15,251 nucleotides of DNA, taken from the NCBI GenBank assembly GCA_964579795.1, contig CAZOHM010000057.1, positions 1 to 15,251 on the forward strand, given 5' to 3'. Below the pieces are notes generated by a model. The model saw only the letters and a list, made by a program, of their open reading frames with translations, did not search any database and was not told the origin of the DNA. Shown piece after piece: positions 1 through 7,800 of this stretch. Position 1 is the first letter of the stretch. Each line of letters begins with the position of its first letter. Both the position numbers and the translations under genes were made by a program. This DNA comes from JAEYFP01 sp964579795 (GTDB lineage: Bacteria > Bacillota > Clostridia > Lachnospirales > Lachnospiraceae).

Positions 1-288
1 AATACTAAGGCAATGGAAGAATATAATAAAACCAGAGGTAATGACTGTCGCAATCGAGTTCTATCGACAATAGAAAAATGCAAACTAGATGGTAATATTT
101 CTGTCAAAAGAGTATGCGAATTAGCAGATGTGAATAGGTCTTATTTTACGAATCATCCAGAAATGCGTCAGACTTTAGATACTGCTATTGGTATTGTTAA
201 TAGAAAAATCAAGAAAAGAAAACAAAATCAAGACAGCAAAGAAGTTCTTTTAAAGTCTATGTATACAGAAAATGATATTTTAAAAAAT
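1..288. mobile_element. End of a Tn554-like element (fragment)
   Basis: The only visible content is a TnpC-type gene. From family knowledge, Tn554-type elements carry tnpA, tnpB and tnpC, the first two encoding tyrosine recombinases; tnpA and tnpB would lie left of the window. The right boundary is inferred from homology: TnpC-like sequence stops and CpaF-like sequence begins at about 286-291. No inverted repeat or target duplication is visible there, which fits a tyrosine-recombinase element but does not prove it. A deletion fusing an element remnant to cpaF is equally possible. The exact end cannot be fixed without an intact relative. Confidence 0.5.
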
Positions 289-303
289 TACAAGTATTTT
301 TAG
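13..303 (+). CDS. tnpC: TnpC-like Tn554-family transposition protein (DUF6262 type), C-terminally truncated
   Basis: A 96-residue basic protein. Residues about 14-55 carry the TnpC/DUF6262 signature: a helix with an R-x-L-x-T-I-E-K pattern, then a helix-turn-helix of the form I-S-V-K-R-V-C-E-L-A-D-V-N-R-S-Y-F, followed by a P-E-M-R element. A lysine-rich segment and an S-K-E-V-L-L-K-S motif follow (residues about 67-82), where family members continue into a coiled coil. Here the coiled coil stops after a few residues and the last four codons come from the neighbouring cpaF sequence. Family members are usually about 110-130 residues. TnpC is an accessory factor for the recombinases TnpA and TnpB. 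The frame is open back to base 1, so the true start may lie outside; ATG at 13 has an AAGG only three bases upstream, so the start is uncertain. It overlaps cpaF tail-to-tail by 24 bp. Confidence 0.65.
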   Translation: MEEYNKTRGNDCRNRVLSTIEKCKLDGNISVKRVCELADVNRSYFTNHPEMRQTLDTAIGIVNRKIKKRKQNQDSKEVLLKSMYTENDILKNYKYF

Positions 304-846
304 AAATTCAAGACCTTCTTCAGATATGGATTCCATTTTCACAAGCATTTTTGCATCGATTGGTTTTTCGGGAAATCTTCGAATTGTCAGTATCGGTCCA
401 TTAATTGCAATCGGATCTAATACCGCGTTGACACGTGAGCCATCCGGAAGTCTTGCATCTACAATCGGGGATGATCGATTAACTGTGCGATTTGCTCCTG
501 CAATAATCTGTTGAATAATATCGTGAAGACGTTCCGTTGATTCAAACCGTTTTCCACTGTCCTCAAGTCTTCCTCGTCGTTCAACAAATATTTTACTTAC
601 TCCATTTACCATAATTTCTGTTACCGAGTCATCCTCAATCAATGTCTGAATTACATCCAGTCTTTTAATTGCATTAAAAAGCTCTCGTCGTATCTCTTTT
701 TTGTGTTCAAGGCTTAAAATATGACTTCTGCTGTCTGTCTGGATACAGATATCTATAATTGCAATTACCTCTTCATCCGAAGCATCCTCTTTCAGACATA
801 GCTGTTCCTGCACGGCATGCTTAATTTCCTGCTTTCTTTCATCCAA
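280..846 (-). pseudogene. cpaF: CpaF/TadA-type secretion ATPase, truncated before Walker A
   Basis: This is the N-terminal 188 residues of a CpaF-type hexameric ATPase that powers Tad (Flp) pilus assembly at the inner membrane. Visible family blocks are the I-Q-T-L-I-E-D-D-S-V-T-E-I-M-V-N-G segment, V-D-A-R-L-P-D-G-S-R-V-N-A-V and I-L-T-I-R-R-F. Full proteins are roughly 400 or more residues and continue from an E-F-L-x-x-L-V segment into the Walker A loop. Here the homology stops right after that segment (residue about 186), two foreign codons follow, then a stop. The whole nucleotide-binding domain is absent, so the product should be inactive. The start is probably TTG at 846, 12 bp after the tadZ stop. 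A GGGGG at 862-866 is rather far away for a ribosome site, so an unusual upstream start is possible. The 3' break coincides with the tnpC end. Confidence 0.8.
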
Positions 847-858
847 ATATTCGATATT

Positions 859-1869
859 TTACCCCCTACTGTCTACCATATTTTTTACATATGCTCCAAA
901 CGCATGGTATTTTAAATTTATATATCCTTCACCCATATCCTCAAAAAACGGGAAGCAAACTCTATGTATTTTTTTTAAAAAGTTTTCTGTAAGATTATGT
1001 TTTTTAAGCATTTCATTAAATGCTTTCATCTTTTCCATTGATATATAATCTGTTCGATATGGCATATAAATTTCATCGCATAATTGCAATATTCCAACAA
1101 TACCACATACATTGTCTCCAATATCCAGTATGATTTTTTTATATTCGCTATTGTTCTTTAAATAACTTAATATGGAAAACCATTCATTTTCCTTTACACT
1201 CTGCAATTCTGAAATGGTCTCTGTCGGCGGGATAATAGCAAGTCCCTCTTCTACCTGAATATACTGATACAACTTCTGCTTTATTTGTTCTGCGTATATG
1301 GAAAATTCGTATAACAAATCCATTAGATTTTTTTCTGTATGAAGTGATAATAGATTTGTGAGTCCGGAACATCCTTCTAGGCTGATATACAGTACTTTTT
1401 CTGTTTCCGCCAGAATTTGTCCGAGCGTAATCGAAAATGATGTCTTTAATGTCCTTTTTACTGGTGAATATACTCCTATCATTTCTGCACAGTCTGCTGA
1501 CTTTTTATGTATACCTGTCATTGATATTTTTGCATGAACCAACAGACTGTTTAATATTTCTCTGCCAGATTGATATTTGTATACAAACTGTACTCCATTT
1601 TCTGATTCATTCTGCTTCTCTTTTGTCAAACACATGACTTTTTGCACATGCAGCTGCTTAAACTCGTCAGTTTCTTTCCATTCTTCATACATACTATCTT
1701 CTATAATTAATACTCCACTTTCACGTCCAGTCTCTTCTTTGAACAGTCCATAGATTGTCGAATAAGTACGTATATCTAAATGATTTTCCACTTTCCCACG
1801 CAGATAATCTGCAAGCTTTTTGACGTATCCTGTTTCGGAATCGCATATTACCCATGAGTCCTGTCTCAA
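859..1869 (-). CDS. tadZ: TadZ/CpaE-like pilus localisation ATPase
   Basis: A 336-residue protein in the position and with the layout of TadZ. An N-terminal receiver-like half (residues 1-120) precedes a ParA/MinD-like half beginning at G132. TadZ directs the Tad pilus machine to its site in the cell. The deviant Walker A region reads S-P-V-K-R-T-L-K-T-S (K138, K142, T143), keeping both lysines of the MinD-type signature but lacking its glycines. A Walker B-like I-I-L-D-I-G (D249) is present. The start is TTG at 1869, supported by a GGAGGTG ribosome site five bases upstream. It overlaps the prepilin peptidase stop by 4 bp (TTGA), so translation is probably coupled. Sequence is divergent, so the family call rests partly on context. 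Confidence 0.72.
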   Translation of the reverse strand: MRQDSWVICDSETGYVKKLADYLRGKVENHLDIRTYSTIYGLFKEETGRESGVLIIEDSMYEEWKETDEFKQLHVQKVMCLTKEKQNESENGVQFVYKYQSGREILNSLLVHAKISMTGIHKKSADCAEMIGVYSPVKRTLKTSFSITLGQILAETEKVLYISLEGCSGLTNLLSLHTEKNLMDLLYEFSIYAEQIKQKLYQYIQVEEGLAIIPPTETISELQSVKENEWFSILSYLKNNSEYKKIILDIGDNVCGIVGILQLCDEIYMPYRTDYISMEKMKAFNEMLKKHNLTENFLKKIHRVCFPFFEDMGEGYINLKYHAFGAYVKNMVDSRG

Positions 1870-2321
1870 TAGACACCTCCCTGATAGAGTAGAAGGCTTA
1901 AAAATATTGGAATTGCAAAGCGAATCTTCACCTCATTAGCATCCTTCTCTTTTTCGTAAAATACTAGCTTTATTGCTCCAAATACTCCTCCAATCAAAAT
2001 GGCTGCCCCGATACAGTAAAGTACCTTTATTGGGCCTAAAAAACTTCCTATTACGCAAAAAAGCTTTATGTCTCCTGCACCAAATAAATGAAGTAGAAAA
2101 AATATACCCAGACAGATTATTGGAACTGTTATTCCTGCCATACTAATTACTACGCCTTCCAATCCACTGCTTATCATTTGAAGTAGAATACCTGTTAATG
2201 CTCCGATAATTATCAGCCAGTTCTTGACCTTAAAATGAATCAGATCCATCCCAGCCGCAATACAGGTAATACTTATTAAAATCAGATTCTGTATAGGCTC
2301 ACCTTCTCTCACTATGTGCAT
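1866..2321 (-). CDS. Prepilin peptidase, A24 family (CpaA/TadV type)
   Basis: A 151-residue membrane protein with about four hydrophobic segments. The two catalytic aspartates of the A24 aspartyl proteases are visible: one in G-M-D-L-I-H-F-K-V-K-N-W (residue about 25) and one in the G-A-G-D-I-K-L-F motif (residue about 88). Members of this size are the minimal CpaA/TadV type, which cut the leader peptide of Flp pilins; the methyltransferase domain of PilD-type enzymes is absent. It is the first gene of the remaining Tad operon and overlaps tadZ by 4 bp. The start is not secure: ATG at 2321 has no good ribosome site, while a GAGAGAAGGTGAG stretch falls inside codons 4-8 and could serve a later non-ATG start. 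Confidence 0.85.
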   Translation of the reverse strand: MHIVREGEPIQNLILISITCIAAGMDLIHFKVKNWLIIIGALTGILLQMISSGLEGVVISMAGITVPIICLGIFFLLHLFGAGDIKLFCVIGSFLGPIKVLYCIGAAILIGGVFGAIKLVFYEKEKDANEVKIRFAIPIFLSLLLYQGGVY

Positions 2322-2604
2322 ATTTACATTTGATTTCTTTACCGTCTAATTTGTTTTCATAGGAATTGTTTATGAATTGTAATGAAAATACTGAATAACC
2401 TGATAGGAAAAATATGATTTGTTTCATGTATAATTATTAAAATGATTTTGTAATTGGATTATATATAATGGGTTTTGATTTGTCCATAGTAATTATAAAT
2501 GTTTTCTAATTTTGTAAATAATAAACAAATTATGGATCTTCTACAAAAAAAGTATATCTCTTCTTTTGTGTATTATGACTTTATTCTCTTCCATATTATG
2601 TATA
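2322..2604. other. AT-rich intergenic gap, no gene seen
   Basis: This is the gap between the prepilin peptidase start and the bofA stop. I see no open frame with a ribosome site and no strong promoter. On the minus strand a TATAAT-like box preceded by TTTACA has only a 15-base spacer, so it is a weak candidate for the Tad operon promoter. An A/T-only stem (ACAAAAGAAG pairing with CTTTTTTTGT, around 2543-2569) lies just after bofA and might act as a weak terminator. The rest is unstructured A+T. Confidence 0.4.
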
Positions 2605-2880
2605 TTATAGTATCATTACACATCCATATAGCAAAATGACTCCCGGTATTCCCAATACTGCAGACGTAACTAAACTGATAAGGTTAATCCCAACTACTGT
2701 CTCCTGCCCAAGTACCAGAAGCGTCTCATTTACAAAGTAAATTACAATCGCTCCCACAACTCCTCTTATTAATAAATTCAACAAAATATCTGCTCTTTGT
2801 TTAAAAAATACTATTCCTAAAACAATCAATAGTATGGCAATGAGCAAAATAATTCCCTGTTCTACTTGAAATGAGTTCAT
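2605..2880 (-). CDS. bofA: BofA-family membrane protein (pro-sigma-K processing inhibitor family)
   Basis: A 91-residue, very hydrophobic protein with two to three membrane segments. The C-terminal block with I-N-L-I-S-L-V-T-S-A-V-L-G-I-P-G-V-I-L-L-Y-G matches the BofA family hallmark (I-N-x-x-[ST]-x-x-x-x-x-x-L-G-[IV]-P-G-V). In Bacillus subtilis BofA sits in the outer forespore membrane and holds back the SpoIVFB protease acting on pro-sigma-K. The family is also common in clostridia where that role is untested. I chose ATG at 2880 rather than TTG at 2910 because AAAGGA lies six bases before it and the resulting length fits the family. It is divergent from yaaL, unlike the co-directional recR-yaaL-bofA order of Bacillus. 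Confidence 0.83.
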   Translation of the reverse strand: MNSFQVEQGIILLIAILLIVLGIVFFKQRADILLNLLIRGVVGAIVIYFVNETLLVLGQETVVGINLISLVTSAVLGIPGVILLYGCVMIL

Positions 2881-2938
2881 TTTTTTCCTTTGGCAAGTCC
2901 TTTTATTCAAATATATGTATAAACAGGAAACATATGAC

Positions 2939-2944
2939 TATACT
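2939..2944 (+). promoter_or_regulatory. Possible -10 box for yaaL
   Basis: TATACT lies about 35 bases before the yaaL start, with only a weak -35 match (TGTATA, 17-base spacer). It is the best promoter candidate in the 98-bp bofA/yaaL divergent gap but is not strong. Confidence 0.3.
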
Positions 2945-2978
2945 ATAGAAAAGAAAAGGAATAGAAAGCAGGGATGAT

Positions 2979-3269
2979 ATGACCTTCAAGCAAAAAACCA
3001 GCTGTGAGGAGACATTACATGCGGAGTTGATGCGTGATATTGCCAAGACAAAATGTGCACTTGACTGTGCATATTCAAACTTTGATAATGTGATTGACCC
3101 AGATTTGATTGACTGCTATATTTACGAAGTAAACGCGGTCCAAAAACGTTATAAGTTTTTACTGGACCGCGCTGTATCACTAAATCTATTGGCTCCATTT
3201 TCACCGGAAATCAGAGATTATGTTCCCGAATTAAACACGGAAACCGCGGAGGGCTCCCTCATCACCTAA
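2979..3269 (+). CDS. yaaL: DUF2508 (YaaL-like) protein
   Basis: A 96-residue soluble, mostly helical protein. The core, residues about 18-67, has the DUF2508 pattern: D-I-x-K-T-K-x-A-L-D-x-A-Y-S-N-F-x-N-V-x-D-P-D-L-I-D-C-Y-I-Y-E, then V-Q-K-R-Y-K-F-L-L. The function of this family is unknown to me; in Bacillus the gene lies between recR and bofA. It is the only clear plus-strand chromosomal protein gene in this window. ATG at 2979 has AGGG about five bases upstream. The last 39 bp overlap the end of fliS on the opposite strand, and residues after about 75 look like non-conserved tail, so the overlap may simply reflect tail growth. A 9-bp GC-rich hairpin lies inside the gene (3134-3171). Confidence 0.8.
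   Translation: MTFKQKTSCEETLHAELMRDIAKTKCALDCAYSNFDNVIDPDLIDCYIYEVNAVQKRYKFLLDRAVSLNLLAPFSPEIRDYVPELNTETAEGSLIT
3134..3171 (-). terminator. Candidate terminator of the flagellar operon, inside yaaL
   Basis: CGCGGTCCA at 3134-3142 pairs perfectly with TGGACCGCG at 3163-3171, with five further inner A/T-C/G pairs. It lies 60-97 bases beyond the fliS stop in the direction of fliS transcription. On the minus strand it is followed by GTTTACTT, a poor T-tract. No better terminator exists between fliS and bofA. Confidence 0.35.
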
Positions 3270-3707
3270 ACTCTCATTTAGCTGACCTTTCCCATAGGTA
3301 AGACCGGCATATACTGTCTGTGAATTTTTCATAACAGAAGCAGACTGATCCTGTCTGGCTACTTCAATAAAGGCCTTATGTAGTTTTCCCATAAGTTCTC
3401 TTGCGTGAAGCAGTCCGGCAGGATCTTCTTTTACTGCTGCAAGAGAAATTTCTTTATTTGTGAATATATACAAACGCATCAATGGATATGCAAGCTCATA
3501 CTTAAAATCTAATGCTTCCAGTAAATCTGACACGCATCTTACTGCTGCATTACAATGACTCTTATATCCATTCATATCCTCTTTCTCGAAAGCTTCCAAT
3601 GCATCAGCAAAATAGATGTCTATTAATTCATATAGTATGACAATCAATTCGCTTTTATTCGCCTGAGAAATTTTTAATGTATATTTCTGAATCAAATCCT
3701 TATTCAT
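3231..3707 (-). CDS. fliS: FliS flagellin export chaperone
   Basis: A 158-residue helical protein. The N-terminal part has the FliS pattern (Y-x-x-x-x-I-x-x-A-N-K-S-E-L-I-V-I-L-Y-E-L-I, residues about 9-30), followed by helices ending in V-S-D-L-L-E-A-L-D-F-K-Y-E-L-A. FliS binds the C-terminal tail of unpolymerised flagellin in the cytoplasm and delivers it to the export gate. Typical FliS is about 125-135 residues. The extra tail here (from about residue 126, with N-S-Q-T-V-Y-A-G-L-T-Y-G-K) is a form I associate with Lachnospiraceae. ATG at 3707 has AAAGGAG six bases upstream and lies 11 bp after the flagellin stop, so the two are surely co-transcribed. Its 3' end overlaps yaaL antisense by 39 bp. 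Confidence 0.87.
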   Translation of the reverse strand: MNKDLIQKYTLKISQANKSELIVILYELIDIYFADALEAFEKEDMNGYKSHCNAAVRCVSDLLEALDFKYELAYPLMRLYIFTNKEISLAAVKEDPAGLLHARELMGKLHKAFIEVARQDQSASVMKNSQTVYAGLTYGKGQLNESLGDEGALRGFRV

Positions 3708-3718
3708 TATGAACTCCT

Positions 3719-4822
3719 TTATTGTAAGAGCTGTAATGCCTGCTGAGGACGTTCATTTGCCTGAGTCAGCATTGTTGTTGCCGCCTGTGTCAATACCTGA
3801 AGTGTCGTATAATCAACCATTTCATCTGCCATATCAACATCCTTTATTGTTGAATATGAATTGGTTAGATTTTCGGTTGTAACATCCAGACTGGATATAG
3901 TCGCCTCAAAACGATTTTCATATGCACCAAGTTTAGAACGAACATTGGAAATGTATGATAATGCCTCTGAAATATCATCCAGCGCTTCTCTTGCTCCTTC
4001 TACTGTTCTTAAATCTATTTTGTCAATTCCCATATTTTTTAACGATACCTTAGGAATTACTACTTGAATTTCCTGTCCTTCTGCAGTTCCTACCTGAATC
4101 TTCATTCCGCCTACACCATTAACATCAAGATTTACTGCTACATTTCCAGATACAGAAGCATCAATCTGGGAACTAAGTGATGCTTCATCATAATCTATGA
4201 CAAGCTGTCCACTGTTTGGCATAGTAACAGTAATGGAACCGTCTTCCATCTTAATTTCTGCTGTTACATCAAAACTGCTACTGTTAATTTCAATATCACC
4301 GAAACCATTTTTCTGAAATAATATATTGTATTCTCCTGTTCTAAATGCTGTATTATATAGTCTGATATCTAAAGCAGCATTATCTGAATATCCCTTTAAT
4401 TCCTGTTCTCCGCCGAGAAGATTTTGTGTATTATACTCTGTATCTGCAGCAATTCTTTCTATCTCTTCACGAAGCTGATCAACCTCTTGTTGTATTGCTT
4501 CTTTATCAGCTGTTACATTTGTTCCACTGGATGCCTTTACAGCCAATTCATTCATACGCTGAACCATATCTTGTATTTCAGCCAGTGCTCCTTCTGCTGT
4601 TTCAATTACATTTACTGCATTAGATGCATTTTGATTTGCTTTCTTTAAGCTTCTTATTTGTGCGTTCATTCTGTTTGTGATAGCCATTCCTGCAGGATTA
4701 TCTTTTGCACTGTTAATGCGATAGCCAGAGGAAAGCTTCTCTGAAGATTTTGAAAGCTGATCCTCATTACTTTTCAGAATATTGTTTGTGATCATTGCTT
4801 GAATGTTTGAATTAATTTTCAT
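3719..4822 (-). CDS. Flagellin
   Basis: A 367-residue flagellin, the subunit of the flagellar filament. The N-terminal D0/D1 part (residues 1 to about 140) shows K-L-S-S-G-Y-R-I-N-S-A-K-D-N-P-A-G-M-A-I and then Q-R-M-N-E-L-A-V (88-95). The C-terminal D1/D0 part (about 275-367) ends in A-N-E-R-P-Q-Q-A-L-Q-L-L-Q. A variable beta-rich segment of about 130 residues lies between. No signal peptide is expected because flagellin leaves by the flagellar type III route. ATG at 4822 has AAAGGAG with about eight bases of spacing and lies inside the end of the upstream DUF6240 gene (11-bp overlap). I found no sigma-28 promoter directly before it, so expression appears to depend on the promoter 3.1 kb upstream or on an unrecognised internal one. 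Confidence 0.95.
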   Translation of the reverse strand: MKINSNIQAMITNNILKSNEDQLSKSSEKLSSGYRINSAKDNPAGMAITNRMNAQIRSLKKANQNASNAVNVIETAEGALAEIQDMVQRMNELAVKASSGTNVTADKEAIQQEVDQLREEIERIAADTEYNTQNLLGGEQELKGYSDNAALDIRLYNTAFRTGEYNILFQKNGFGDIEINSSSFDVTAEIKMEDGSITVTMPNSGQLVIDYDEASLSSQIDASVSGNVAVNLDVNGVGGMKIQVGTAEGQEIQVVIPKVSLKNMGIDKIDLRTVEGAREALDDISEALSYISNVRSKLGAYENRFEATISSLDVTTENLTNSYSTIKDVDMADEMVDYTTLQVLTQAATTMLTQANERPQQALQLLQ

Positions 4823-7800
4823 GTATGTTCTCTCCTTTTTGCTGCAATACAGTAATAAATGCTTTTGCTACATTGTACAGATCTTTCATTGGTGTTTTAA
4901 TAGTATTATCAGATTGTTCTTTGGTAAACGAATTTAAATCAAGTGATTTTGCCGGAATAAAGTCAAGTTCCCTGACAGTTTTATCATCGCCTGCGATGGC
5001 TGTCCTGATATCATCTTCTTTCTTTGACAACGCATCTAATCCTGCCTTCATATCTCCCGTAATGTATCCGTTTATCTGCTTTGCTGAAACTGAAAACTTA
5101 GCAGCTATCTTTCCATACTGCTCTGTCTGCATTGTCGCAGATACTGTACCTGATCTCTCGGTTTTACGAATAATTTTAAGATTTATGGAAGTCCATTCAC
5201 CATCAATTTGAATTGGTATCTCATAATTCTCATTCTTTGAAAACCCTGTGGCTACAGAAAGCTGTTTACAGTATAACATCATTTCCCTGACATCTATAGC
5301 ATTTTCGGATTCCTGCATGTGGTCAGACAACATATGCTGTGCTGTTGCTTTCATATTCTCGTACGCATCACCAGCCTCTTCCTTTGAAGCAAGACCTTCC
5401 TGTACAGACTTCATAGCATCTTCCATGGCTTCTTTTCGACTTTCCTTTCCGCCATTTAGCTGCCTCATTATGTTTTCAAATACGCTTCCCCGCATATTCA
5501 TCAGTACGTCTGCTGCTAATAGATTATTTACTGTTATTGGCTGTTCAGCATTCTGAAGTGCACTGATTACATTATCTTCTACCTCTGCTGCTTTCCTGAC
5601 ATCTGCAATCTGTTCCTGCAGCATTTCTTTGTCATATGTCTTCTTATCTGCAGTCTGTCTTATCTCCTCTGCAAATGTTTCCAGAGAAATATCCATAGAA
5701 TTACTGCATTTCTGCAGATTCTCCGGTGTCATCTTATCAAAAATCTCTTTAGAAAGACTAGTGTAATACTTTTGTTCATCAGCTAATTGTTCCTGATTCC
5801 CATATCCTGCGGAAATCTGATCAGTTATTGACATGCCTGTCCTTATGAGATCTTTAATTCGACCAAAGCTCTCATCTACCGAAATATCCATACCACTGGC
5901 TTTGTTTGTACGCAATGCTGCTAGAAGATTTTGTAATGTGAGCTCTTCTTTTCTATGCAGCACATCTCCTATTAATTTTCCATCACTTTTCTCTATCTGT
6001 CTGAACAGTCTGTATACGCCAATAAATGCCGTACGTTCATCTTCTGAAATTGTATCATTCTTTTCAAGCTTCCATAAAAACTCACTGTATTTCTCTGCTT
6101 CATTTTCTTCATTTGACTCATTCAACTGCTCTGAAAGCTCATAAATATTCGTATCAATCGGGTTCTGACCATCACGAATCATCTGAAGAGTTTTTGCAGG
6201 TGTCATTTTTTCAATTACATTTGCAACAACTTGATCTGCCGCCCGAACAGCCTCGAAACTTTTCTGTGTAATTTCTGTTCCACTGTATCCTAAAATTCTG
6301 ACTGCTCTCTGATTGGCTTCATTCACTTCATATCCCATTTCCTCAAGCAGAACATTTACATTCTGAAATGCTTTCTTAATAGAGTCACCCATATCTGCTC
6401 TTGGAGCCGTCATTAATGCTTCATAAGTTTTTTCAGCTTTTTCATATGTACTCTTTAGCTCCGAGCCATCTTCGTAAATTTTGGATAGCGTCAATGAGTC
6501 TTTTGTTAATCCAATTTTCCCAAGAATAGCAGCCGGTATCGACCCAATCTGTCCAAGAAGTGCTGTTGTTTGCTTGTACAACGATATTCTGTCAGAAAGA
6601 CCAGTAGCTTCACTGTCTTCCATTTCATCTGTATTTCCTAATAACGGCCTATAGTATTGCTGTTCAGCAATTTTCAATTCTTCTACAAGTTTTTCCAGCG
6701 AAGTGGTATCTATTGAAATTCCCTTCTTCAGTAATTTCAAATTTGCTTCAACTGTCATCTGCAATCGCGTTTCTTCCAGTAATCTTTTTGCTGAAATACT
6801 GTTATCGGCTGAATAATTTCCATTTGTACTTTGCTGAAGCTGTTCTTCATTTTTTTTCAGATTTCTAATTGTCAGTTCTTCTTTATTGTGAACAGTAATT
6901 TCAACAGCTTCTTCTGAAATAGCTCCAATATCCTCTACAAGCCGTACTGCCTTTTCTGCTATGCTTTCGTTCTGTATAAGAGATGCCTGCATTGGAGATT
7001 TTCCATCCGCAACTGCGTTTGCCATAGTTTTTAAAAGCTCTGATTCATTAATCGGAATCGAAAGTTCTTTTAATTCATTCACTCTGTAAAGTGTTTCTTC
7101 TGTAAGAGGAATACCCGCCTCCACAATCCACTTCGCACTGCTTAACGTCTGTTCATTAACAGAAAGACCTGCCTTCTCAATAATAGCACTCACCTGTTTT
7201 TGAATCTGATCGAAATTGACTGTATCGGCTTTTTTTGCATAGTATCCATTTACGCCATCCTGATAATATCCCTTAGCCTGCCGACTATTCTCTTTAACAG
7301 TACTGTATTCTGCCTTATATATATTTTCTATTGTTGGTTCAAGATGATTGTTCAGCAAATACTTTACAGCATCATCTGAAAGAGGTTTTATATTCTCAGC
7401 CTTTTCCATCACTTCATTCATCTGTTGCACATTCTGTTCTGTAACCGGTAGGTTGTTTTGTTTCAATGCATCCTCTATTTGCCCTGCTCTTGTCACATTC
7501 CCAACAATCTCTTTCAATTGTTCCTCTGATAAATCATCATTATAGCCTTTTATTACAACACCGGACTCTGCAAGAGTGGCTTTTATTTCATCCACAATTG
7601 TAACCTGTGTTTCTATTTCCGTATTAGCAGGTGAATAGCCTTCCTGTTGAAGCTTTGCAAAATCTTCTGTTGACATAGAATTAGACATTACCGCCATATA
7701 ATTTCTCTGTAAGGCTACATCCCGTTGCCCCGCATCCTGCATAATGTCTTTTGTGGATTGTAAATTCTCTCTTCCATATGCAGCGTCATCCATAACTGTG

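Noticed and set aside
326..514. Plus-strand frame of 62 codons opposite cpaF
   Set aside because: It is the antisense of conserved CpaF blocks and has no ribosome site.
2440..2520. TATAAT-like boxes as a firm promoter for the Tad operon
   Set aside because: In such A+T-rich DNA these boxes are expected by chance, and the only -35 candidate (TTTACA) has a 15-base spacer.
2881..2910. Longer bofA start (TTG at 2910)
   Set aside because: No ribosome site precedes it, the added ten residues are basic and unlike the family, and ATG at 2880 has AAAGGA at ideal spacing.
4825..6271. Several plus-strand frames opposite the 1040-residue gene
   Set aside because: Cys/Phe/Ser-rich antisense shadows of a long Glu/Lys/Ile-rich coding region, with no family resemblance.
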